NCBI GenBank assembly: GCA_002682825.1
Contig: NOKP01000057.1
Location: forward strand, 1-64,000
Source: Neonectria sp. B-13
Taxonomy: Eukaryota; Ascomycota; Sordariomycetes; Hypocreales; Nectriaceae
Reading direction: 5' to 3'
Length of the DNA: 64,000 bases
In this document: piece after piece, positions 34,838 to 43,743 of the stretch
Position numbering within the stretch: the stretch's first letter is position 1
Layout: each line of letters begins with the position of its first letter
Made by a program: the position numbers and the translations under genes
Notes under the pieces: model-generated
Databases searched by the model: none
Told to the model about the DNA's origin: nothing
Seen by the model: only the letters and a program-made list of their open reading frames with translations

Positions 34838-36078
34838 TACTATTAAAACTACTATTTGGACTACTGTTTCTACTTATCCATAATTGCACTAAATCATATG
34901 TTTCCTTTGCTTAAGCTTAATAGGGGGATAGATCTTTGGATTTTAAACCTAATTATTAACTTTTGCCCCCTCTAGCTTCCTAGAACTCCCTCTACCAAAT
35001 CCCTCTATATAGCTTTATAGCTAATATTAGAGATAACCATAGGATTCTCTTGCTTTCTAATGCAATTATTACTCCTTTGATTATAGGTTAGTTATTATAG
35101 TATTACTTATTAGCTATATAACCTATAAGATATAGTTATTATACTTTAGACTATTAATAAACCTCTTTTCTATATTAATAGTATTCCTTGAGTTATTATT
35201 GCCTTAGGCTTGGGTATTAAGCCTATTATACTATTGTTTTTTCTGTTTTCTTTTATACTGTTTAACCTTTAGCCCCTTCTCTAGGTGTGTGTTACTAAGG
35301 ACTATTATATCTAAAAAAAAATATTAATAGTATTATTATTCCTTTCTAGCTTTAAAGCTAATCTTTCTAGAAAGACTTATTCTATTATAATCTACTAGGC
35401 TATTATTCTATTAGGCTAGATTCTATCTTATAGTAGGATATAATAATTAAAGACTATTAACTGAACTAATTCCTTAGCCTTAGGGTATTAATTAGTTTTA
35501 ACCTTTTTTATATCTTATAGATTAGACTTTTAAACTATAATTTATAGCTTAGAAATAAGGCTTAGATCTACTTAAAATAGACTATATAAGTTATATAAGA
35601 GCCTATAGGTATAGCTTAGCAAGGGCTTACTAAGCTATAGTATAATTTAGAAGGTTATCTTATATAATTAGTTATATAGTCTTTGTATTATATAAAAGGT
35701 TAGATAGAATATAAAAGGCCTAGAAAGTGCAAAGGTTACCTTATAAGCTAGGCTTTTATCCTAAGGGGTTTTAGCCTTTTCTAAGATCTAGCTTTTCTAA
35801 GGTCTAGCTTTTCCAAGATCCAGCTTTTCCAAGATCCAGCTTTTCCAAGATCTAGCTTTTCTAAGATCTAGCTTTTCTAAGATCTAGCTTTTCTAGCTGA
35901 TTAAGGCAGTAAAACTTATACCTTAACTTTATAGTAGAAACTTTTATCTCCTTGAGTTATTATTACCTTAGGCTTAGGTATTAAGCTTATTATACTATTG
36001 TTTTTTCTATTTTCTTTTATACTATTTAACCTTTAGCTCTTTCTCTAGGTGTATACTACTAAGAACTATTATATTTAA
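34838..36078 (+). mobile_element. R1 retroposon, full-length copy C (itself interrupted)
   Basis: Target duplication ATAAATAAGAATAT (14 bp) at 34824-34837 and 36079-36092. The 5' end reads TACTATTAAAACTACTATTTGG, the RIP-changed form of the family start. It contains the nested truncated copy D plus its duplication (35186-35334), leaving about 1.09 kb of its own sequence. The 16-bp minisatellite lies at about 35775-35893. Confidence 0.8.
35186..35320 (+). mobile_element. R1 retroposon, 5'-truncated copy D with poly-A tail
   Basis: 135 bp holding only the last part of R1, from CCTTGAGTTATT to ATCTAAAAAAAA. It sits inside copy C with a perfect 14-bp duplication (ATATTAATAGTATT at 35172-35185 and 35321-35334). 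A truncated 5' end, a terminal A run and a long target duplication together are the signature of target-primed reverse transcription. Confidence 0.85.
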
Positions 36079-36222
36079 ATAAATAAGAATATATAGTAAA
36101 AGAATACTAATAAATACTATATTAAATACCTTTTAAATAAAAAAATAGAACTAAACCTCTTTAAAACTAATATTATTATAAGAGCAATCTACTACTAAGA
36201 AGAAGAATATAATAATAATAAG

Positions 36223-36416
36223 CACTATTAAAACTACTGTTTAGACTACTGTTTCTGCTTATCTATATACAGTAGAAACTTTTATCTCCTTAAGTTATTA
36301 TTGCCTTAGGCTTGAGTATTAAGCTTATTATACTATTGTTTTTTCTGTTTTCTTTTATACTATTTAACCTTTAGCCCCTTCTCTAGGTGTGTGCTACCAA
36401 GGACTATTATATCTAA
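36223..36416 (+). mobile_element. R1 retroposon, internally deleted copy E
   Basis: It joins the first ~50 bp of R1 directly to the last ~145 bp. It is flanked by a 14-bp duplication with one C/T mismatch (36209-36222 and 36417-36430), so it inserted as an already short form or was deleted later. Confidence 0.7.
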
Positions 36417-36686
36417 ATAATAACAATAAGAAGAAACTTATTACTATACTAAAACAATACTATAAAGATATTAAATTAAAAGAACTTATATATTATATAA
36501 TAATATAATACAACTAATACTATAGAAAAACATTAGAAAGAACTTATATTATTATAAACTATAATAATCTTTATACTTAGATTTAATAATATAATAATAA
36601 ATTACCTTAAAATAAAAAAATAAAAAAATAATAAGTTCCTAGAAAACTTTAATACTAACTTATATAAGAAATATATAAGTATTTAC

Positions 36687-37696
36687 TACTATTGAAACTA
36701 CTATTTGGACCACTATTTCTACTTATCTACAATTGCACTAAACAGTTACATATTTCCTTTGCTTAAGCTTAATAGGGGGATAGATCTTTGGATTTTGAAC
36801 CTAATTATTGACTTTTGCCCCCTCTATAGAACTCTCTCCGCCAAATCCCTCCATGCAGCAGGATTCCCTCGGTTTCTAATGCATTACTCCTTCAGCTGTA
36901 GATTGGTCAGAACAATGTTACCTATTAACTATATGATTCATAAGGCATAGATAGGATTATGCAGCTTCTTAAGGAACTTCTTCTCTATAGTAGTAATATT
37001 ACTGTTCCTTTCTAGCTTTAGAGCTAGCCTCTTTAGAAAGAGCTATTCTATTGCAATCTACTAAGCAATTACTATATTAAGCTTTATTTCCTCTTATAGT
37101 AGGATATTATAGCTAAAGACTACTAATTAGACTAACTCCTTAGGTCTAAAGTAGTTAATTATAGGCTATTTTATATGCCCTAGGTTAGACTTTTAAGCTA
37201 TAATTTATAGTATAGAAATAAGACTTAAATGTTCTTTCAATTTAATATATAGATTATATAAAAGCCTATATGTATAACTTAGTAAGGGCTTACTAGACTA
37301 TAGTACAATTTGGATAGTAGTTATCTTATGCAATTAGTAGTATAGTTATTATATTATTTAGAAGGTTAGATAGAATGCAAAGAAGTAAGTAACTTAGAAA
37401 GTATAGAGGTTAGCTAGGCTTTTATCCTAAGGGGTTTTAGCCTTTTCTAAGGTTTAGTTTTTCTAAGATCTAGCTTTTCTAAGATCTAGCTTTTCCAAGA
37501 TCTAGCTTTTCTAGCTGATTAGGGCAGTAAAACTTATACTTTAACTTTATAGTAGAAACTTTTATCTCCTTAAGTTATTATTGCCTTAGGCTTAGGTATT
37601 AAGCCTATTATACTATTGTTTTTTCTATTTTCTTTTATACTATTTAACCTTTAGCCTCTTCTCTAGGTGTATACTACTAAGGACTATTATATCTAA
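36687..37696 (+). mobile_element. R1 retroposon, full-length copy F
   Basis: 1010 bp between perfect 14-bp duplications ATATAAGTATTTAC (36673-36686 and 37697-37710). It has fewer 16-bp minisatellite units (about four, near 37440-37512) than the other copies. An 81-codon frame at 36705-36950 is not conserved in the other copies and is probably chance. Confidence 0.8.
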
Positions 37697-39913
37697 ATAT
37701 AAGTATTTACTTTATAGATATTAAGGAATTAATAAAACCCTTAATAGAGTTAAATTAATATACTAATTTCCTAAGATAAAGATAGTAATTAAGGAAATTA
37801 CTAATTAATATAATAAATATTATAAAACTAAGGCTTAATACTATAAACCTTATAGAGAATTATAGCTCTTACTAATCATTAAGTAACCTTAGGACTTTAT
37901 TATTATAGATTTTATTATAAAACTACTTCTATTAGAAGATCCTATAATTAGAACCTTTTATAATAATATTCTTATTATTATAAATAGACTTATAAAATTT
38001 TCCTATTTTATATTCTACTAAGAATCAATAGATATAGAATAATTTATCTATATCTTCTTATAAAACATTATTAGTATTTATAAACTCTCTATAGAGATTC
38101 TCTCTAATTAAAAACCTCTATTTACTTTAAAATTTTAGTAATTATTAATAGACTATTTAGAATTAAACTATTAACTTAGTATAGCTTTCTAACTATAGAC
38201 TAATAGTTAGATAGAATAAATAAACTAAATACTAAAATAATATCTTTAATACTATATTAATTACAAATAGAATAATTAAGTTAAAAAGCTACTAACTATA
38301 CAATTAAACTATAATATAGTTATAAATAAAACCATAAAGCTTACCTTAGTATATACTAACTTTAGATTTAATCCTAATACTTATAGAATAAGCTAAAATA
38401 GATTAATTATCCCTAAAGCTATTCTTATATTAGAAAAATTAAAAAATCTATATAAAGAACTTAAGACTAAACTCAAATTTATTAGAAATTAGATAAAAAA
38501 ATACTATAATCTAAAAAGAATAAAAAGACTATCTTTCTAAGATAGAAATATAATCTATCTTATAATAAAAAACATTAAAATAAAACAATAAAATAAAAAA
38601 TTAGACTATAAGTTTATTAGACCTTATAAAATCATTAAGAAAATATTAAAAAATAATTATTAGTTAGACTTACTATTAAAAGTTAGACTTTACTTAGTTT
38701 TCTATATCTTACTCCTTAAGACTATAAAAGATATAATTTATACTAAATTCAATAATAAATATAAAACTAAGATTAAAAGACTAAAAGAATATATAGTAAA
38801 AGCAATCTTAGATATATATAAAATGAACAATTAAACTAAGTATCTTATTAAATAGAAAAACTATCCTAAGAGCAATAATTAATAAGAACTAGCTAAAAAC
38901 CTTACCTATATATAATACCTCCTAAAGAAGTTCTATTAATAACTCTAGAAGAAAGTAGGAACTTAAAATCAATAGTACCTTAGTCAATAACATTAGTATA
39001 TACTAATAACTAAATATTAATAGTAGCTTTATACTCTACCTATTCTAAAGATTTTAATTCTTCTAAAGACTCTAGACTATAATAAGTCATTTTATACCCT
39101 TTTGAAACTAATAACTAATACTAATAATAAGCATACTCTAGAAGGTCTAAAGACTAATCAAATTCAGCTTAAGCAGCCTAAAGGATAGCCTATTTTTCAA
39201 AGAGCTCCTTTTCTAAATTTAACTCCTTATTACTAAAACACTTTATCTTAGTAATAATATAAGTTACTATTATTATTAGTAAAAAGAACCTAAAAAAGAA
39301 TATAGAATACTTATAAGACTAAAGAGGAATACTAATTCTATTATAAGAATAATCCTTATTAATATAATAGTTATATTTCTTAGAACTACTATCTAGCATC
39401 TTATATATACACCCATTAATAATACAATAAGAATAAAGTATTACTTTAAAATCAAACTCTTTAATAGTTACTATTAGAACTAATATATTTACAATAGAAA
39501 TAAGAACCTTAAAACTATCTATAAAAGTAACTAAGATTAGTTTACTTACTATAAATTTAAGGATATTATAAGACTAAGATTTTAAAGAATACTTAGAAAT
39601 TCAGCTAATTATCCTATTAGTATATAAGGATTAAATAAGAAAGCAAATTAAAGATAAACTAATAGTTATATAGAAAACAGTCTTAAAGATAACTATAGGA
39701 TATAACCAATAGAGGGAGAGATATTATATTATAGCTTAGGTTAAGACTAAGCAATTATAATTAGTAGAACTATAATATACTTACTTTTTATAATATTTAT
39801 ATTCCTAAACTTACCTTAACTATATAAGCTAGACTATTTAGCTTACTCTATTATAATAAACTATAATAATAAACTTACTATTACTTAGTAAGCTTATATA
39901 ATTATTATAATAT

Positions 39914-40981
39914 TTAGATATAATAGTCCTTAGTAGTATACACCTAGAGAAGAGGCTAAAGGTTAAACAGTATAAAAGAAAATAGAAAAAACAATAGTAT
40001 AATAGGCTTAATACCTAAGCCTAAGGCAATAATAACTCAAGGAGATAAAAGTTTCTGCTATAAAGTTAAGGTATAAGTTTTGCTGCCCCAATCAGCTAGA
40101 AAAGCTAGATCTTGGAAAAGCTAGATCTTGGAAAAGCTAGATCTTGGAAAAGCTAGATCTTGGAAAAGCTAGATCTTAGAAAAGCTAGACCTTAGAAAAG
40201 GCTAAAACCCCTTAGGATAAAAGCTCAGTTAACCTCTGCGCTTTTTAGGTTACCTCTTCGCATTCTATCCAACCTTTTAAATAATACAATAACTATACTA
40301 CTAATTGCATAAAATGACTGCTGTTTAAATCGCACTACAGTCTGATGAGCCCTTACTAAGCTATATATATAGGCTCTTATATAACCTATATATTGAATTG
40401 AAAGAATATCTAAGCCTTATTTCTATGTTATAAATTATAGCTTAAAAGTCTAGCCTAAGGCATATAAAATAGCCTATAATCAATTGCTTTAAACCTAAGA
40501 AATTGGTCTAATTGGCAGTCTTTAGCTATAATATTCTACTATAAGATAGAATCTAGCTTAATATAGTAATAGCCTAGTGGATTGCAATAGAATAGCTCTT
40601 TCTAGAGAGGCTAGCTCTAAAGCTAGAAAGGAATAGCAATATTACTACTATAGAGAAGGAGTTCCTTAAGAAGCTGTATAATCCTATCTCTGCCCTATAG
40701 ATCATGCAGTTGATAGATAATATCGTTCTGACCAACCTACAGCTGAAGGAGTAATGCATTAGAAACCAAGGGAATCTGGTCATCTCTAACATTGGCCATG
40801 AAGCTGTATGGAGGGATTTAGCGGAGGGAGTTCTGGGAAGCTGGAGGGGGCAAAAGTCAATAATTAGGTTCAAAATCCAAAGATCTATCCCTCCATTAAG
40901 CTCAAGCAAAGGAAACATATGACTGTTCAGCGCAATTGCAGATAGGTAGAAACAGTAGTCTAAACAGTAGTTTCAACAGTG
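39914..40981 (-). mobile_element. R1 retroposon, full-length copy B inside the 3' LTR
   Basis: 1068 bp, splitting the 3' LTR of the Gypsy element, with a 16-bp duplication (ATAATTATTATAATAT at 39898-39913 and 40982-40997). This is one of the least mutated copies and the best template for a family consensus. Confidence 0.8.
40098..40206. repeat. 16-bp minisatellite inside R1
   Basis: Tandem units of AAAAGCTAGATCTTGG/AG, about six to seven in this copy. The unit number differs between R1 copies (about four in F, seven in A). It is not a CRISPR array: the units abut, with no spacers. Confidence 0.75.
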
Positions 40982-41642
40982 ATAATTATTATAATATATA
41001 ATTATATTTACTTAGTATATTAAACAAAAGCCTTAAGCTCCTTAGCTATTAATATTATAACTTAGTTATATAATAACTTACTATTATACATTATTATTAT
41101 AACCTATATTACTTACTATAACATTCTAATCCACTTAATCATTAAACTATATACCTTAGACTTACTTTAGACCTTTAGGTTAAGCCTAACTATTATAGAG
41201 AGGGTTTTTTTCTTTTTATTATTATCTTTAGAAATAAGGACTTAAGAGCTTCTTACTATAGAGAGATAAGAGAGATAAGCTTATTAAGCTTAAAGCTTAA
41301 GCTTTTGCCTTTATTTACTAAGAAAGAATTCTATAATTATATTTAAATCTTTACTTAATTCTAGGTTAAACCTTTATCTTCTATAATGCTAATTATTAAG
41401 CTAACTATAGGCTTTTTTAATGCCTTACTAACATTATTTCCTACTTTTAATTTAACAATTAACCTTATAAGATACTTCCCTATTAGGAGGTATTAAACAT
41501 TAGACTGCTTAACCATATATGTACTATCTGGTATAGCTTTGGGCTAACCGACTGAAACACCTATGTAATGCATTTCTGTATACCTCACTAAGGGACTGTC
41601 ATCCATTTGGGGTATTGTTTCTTGTCCCTTTCCGCTGCCAAA

Positions 41643-42447
41643 GTATTAGACTTATTTAAAGAGGTTTATTATAATTCTTTTAAAGAGCTAGCTGTGGGTC
41701 CGGCTGGAGCCGTAGGCTCGCCGTAGGGCTTGCCGCTGTGTGCCGCAAGGTCCCGACTCTTTATAACCTATTGTATAGTGCGGTCCAGTAATGTAGCTTA
41801 CTAGGATTGGTTGATCTTTTTGGCCTAATGGCTGGATTGGTCTATTGCAAGGTTAGTCACACTATGCTAACTCTTACAATTCTATACTAAAGAAAACTAT
41901 ACTATTAATTACTAAGAATAGAGTTCTTTTAAAAATAGAGAAATAGTCTTATAAAATATAAGCTAAGTTTTATTTAAGGAAAAGTAATAAATACTTATAA
42001 GATAAGCTAATATATAAAGAGTTTAAGTTTTACTTAAACTTCTTTAAAAGTAATATTTTAAATTAATTATTTTTTGAATAAGATTAATTGCTAGATAATG
42101 TATACTCCTAATACAAGGGGGTTCCAAACCACTACTAACCACTATCTAAAGGCCCTTTAAACCCAATCCTATCCTAATCTGGCTTAGTTTACCTCTCTAA
42201 TATCTCCCAAGGGATAATTAAACACTAAGGAAACCCCTTTTTTACAAGAAGAGAAAACCCCATGCCCCTAATTGGTCCTATTGCTAGGCTCAGATAGGCA
42301 ACTTAAACTCATTAGTAAATCAACAATAAGTAAACAATTCTAGTATAATAGCATACTACTACCAGGCTAGTTGGTTTTCTACAGCCATATAATACAGTGT
42401 TACATGACTGCTTAGACCAGTCCCTATTGACCCAAGGGGGGGGGGTT
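41643..42447. other. mixed AT-rich relic DNA
   Basis: No gene. It contains a GC-richer patch at about 41693-41878 (TGTGGGTCC..CTCTTACA, TG..CA ends, no visible target duplication) that may be a short solo LTR, and a run of ten G at about 42436-42445. Confidence 0.45.
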
Positions 42448-42467
42448 CCTTCCTACTAGTAGGAAGG
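42448..42467. repeat. 20-bp perfect palindrome
   Basis: CCTTCCTACTAGTAGGAAGG, located just before the solo LTR and after the G run. Its role is unknown; it may be a hairpin or the end of an older element. Confidence 0.7.
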
Positions 42468-42480
42468 TTGATTCCGGCTG

Positions 42481-42882
42481 TGTCACAGCCCGGGTTGGGA
42501 CCAGGCGGTCACAACCGGCAGAATCATTTCAGTACCCACTTTTTCCTTCCTATCACAGTGTACAACACCTGCACGTCGAACGGGCTCCGTTTAACACAGT
42601 TCAACACCAACGAGTATATACATATCAAACAAGCACTGTTCAATACAACTCGACACCGTTCAACTACACCAGTCTTCCGTATATATACACATTCACTTAG
42701 CACATTAGACAAGAGCCTTAAGCTCCTTAGCTATCAATACTCCTACTTGGTTATACAATAACTTACCTTTGTACATTACCATCGTGACCTACATTGCTTA
42801 CTACGACGTCCTGATCCACTCGATCATCAAACCACACGCCTTAGACCTACCCTAGACCCCTAGGTTAAGCCCGACCGTCACA
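42481..42882 (+). repeat. solo LTR, almost free of RIP, with intact target duplication
   Basis: 402 bp beginning TGTCACAGCCCGGG and ending GACCGTCACA, with perfect flanking GGCTG (42476-42480 and 42883-42887). Same family as the Gypsy LTRs but GC-richer and unmutated, so it is a recent insertion followed by LTR-LTR recombination, or it escaped RIP. A 97-codon frame inside it is incidental. Confidence 0.85.
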
Positions 42883-42887
42883 GGCTG

Positions 42888-42955
42888 GGTTCGAACCAAT
42901 GACCCCTCGCTTGCGCAAGGGGATTCCAAGCGTATAACCACTACGCTATAGAACC
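42888..42955 (-). pseudogene. tRNA-like sequence with A and B boxes, truncated by the solo LTR
   Basis: Read on the minus strand it starts GGTTCTATAGCGTAGTGG (acceptor strand plus an A box, TAGCGTAGTGG) and ends with a T-loop/B box GGTTCGAACC. Between them is an unusual hairpin CCCCTTGC-GCAA-GCGAGGGG instead of a clean 5+7+5 anticodon arm. The 3' acceptor strand TAGAACC is missing; the LTR target site lies right after the B box. It is either a broken tRNA gene or a tRNA-derived repeat. No anticodon can be assigned safely. Confidence 0.45.
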
Positions 42956-43286
42956 TTAAATTAATTATACTATATATTTAAACTATTAAATAGACTAAAA
43001 GACTTCTATTTAATATTAATCTATATTTATATAAATAATAATTTAAATAGAAAATAGTTATTAAAGCTCTTTTTACTTACTTTAAATTAATATTATTTAT
43101 ATTTTAACTATAATACTTTTTATTTAAATAGTATAATGCCTAATTTCTCTATCTTAATATCTTAGTATTATATAAAAGAGTATATTTTATAATATAACAG
43201 TTATTTATTTCTTAGGTAAAGCTAAAATATATTTCTATCTATCTTAATATAAACTATTCTATTCTATTAATTAGTCTAATAATAGA

Positions 43287-43680
43287 TTTTTACTCTTAAG
43301 AGTAAAATCTAGCTTACTAAAAGACTATACTATCTTATACTCTTATTTCTAAAGGGAAAATAAATAAATAGTCTAATGAATTTAACCTTAGTATATACCT
43401 TACTTATTTTTACTCCTAGAGGTAAAAACTAGAAAGAGCTTAGGTAAGCCTTAGAGATACATATAGTCCTTCTACTATTACCCATTTTTACCCTTAAGAG
43501 CAAAACTAAGTAAACAGTTTAAACTATACCTTAGCTTTTACCTCTAAAGGCAAGATGTTTAATTAAGTATATTACCTTTCTATCAGCATAGCCTATCTAT
43601 TATTATCCATTTTTATCCCTAGGGGCGAAATTGAGTAGGCAGTTCAAAGTACACTTAGGGTTTTACCCCCAGGGGCAAAA
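43287..43680. repeat. degenerate palindromic repeats, about 20-bp units
   Basis: Six units fit the palindrome TTTTRCCCCTAGGGGYAAAA with RIP-like changes: about 43287-43306, 43407-43427, 43485-43505, 43535-43555, 43610-43630 and 43661-43680. The spacers also resemble each other (e.g. AAACTAAGTAAACAGTTTAAA against AAATTGAGTAGGCAGTTCAAA), so this is an old tandem array of roughly 50-125 bp units next to a gene's 3' end. Confidence 0.6.
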
Positions 43681-43743
43681 TTTATATCAGTAAGTAGCTC
43701 TAATTCTTAGCCCTAACCATAACCCCAAAGACGAGTTTGGCTC

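Larger units (their letters stand above)
28088..39726 (+). pseudogene. gag-pol remnant of the Gypsy element
   Basis: The protein trace is visible through many stops. A CCHC zinc knuckle with its cysteines turned to Tyr or stop lies near 29270-29315 (pattern Y-x2-Y-x4-H-x4-Y). The RT fingers, like 'GYxIIFxPKKN' then 'LN', lie at about 32400-32500, interrupted by an R1 copy; RT resumes after 33647. The catalytic box YLDNILVFS (normally YxDD) is at about 33877-33903, followed by RNase H to about 34800. Integrase lies between about 37800 and 38700 ('IDFI' and 'NRLIKF' strands), and a chromodomain-like 'WKNYPKSNN..ELAKNL' at about 38850-38915. Translation to a functional polyprotein is impossible. 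Confidence 0.8.
27701..41197 (+). mobile_element. RIP-degraded chromodomain Ty3/Gypsy retrotransposon with nested insertions
   Basis: It is bounded by two related LTRs (27701-28087 and 39727-41197, the second interrupted) and by a 5-bp target duplication GAGAG (27696-27700 and 41198-41202). A purine-rich tract (AGAGGGAGAGA) lies just before the 3' LTR, as expected for a polypurine primer. Internal homology runs gag, protease/RT, RNase H, integrase, chromodomain, so the + strand is sense and the element is a chromovirus. Almost every frame is cut by TAA/TAG from C-to-T and G-to-A change. Excluding the nested R1 and Z copies the element is about 8.4 kb. It cannot be active. Confidence 0.85.
39727..41197 (+). 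repeat. 3' LTR of the Gypsy element, interrupted by R1 copy B
   Basis: LTR parts 39727-39913 and 40998-41197 join to a sequence matching the 5' LTR. They are more RIP-changed at the left end (TATTATAGCTTAGG for TGTTACAGCCCAGG). Confidence 0.8.
27594..41642 (+). mobile_element. element Z, outer copy split by the Gypsy insertion
   Basis: The left part (27594-27700) and right part (41203-41642) match the ends of the intact Z copy at 31045-31608. The element reads TGTGGCAGGGG at its start and CCGCTGCCA near its end, so its ends are imperfectly inverted (TGGCAG/CTGCCA). About 545 bp without the insert and the duplicated 5 bp. No coding capacity. It is probably a solo LTR of another retrotransposon or a small non-autonomous element. 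The outer copy carries RIP-type changes in both arms. Confidence 0.6.

Noticed and set aside
36705..36950. 81-codon frame in R1 copy F (and a 114-codon frame in copy B) as an R1-encoded protein
   Set aside because: The frames overlap but are not kept across copies and have no recognisable motif; low stop density there reflects GC-richer patches.
40098..40206. Regular short repeats that look like a CRISPR array
   Set aside because: The units are directly adjacent with no spacers, lie inside a retroposon, and the genome is eukaryotic.
41693..41878. Short solo LTR (TG..CA ends, GC-richer)
   Set aside because: No target duplication was found, so it is mentioned only in the region note.
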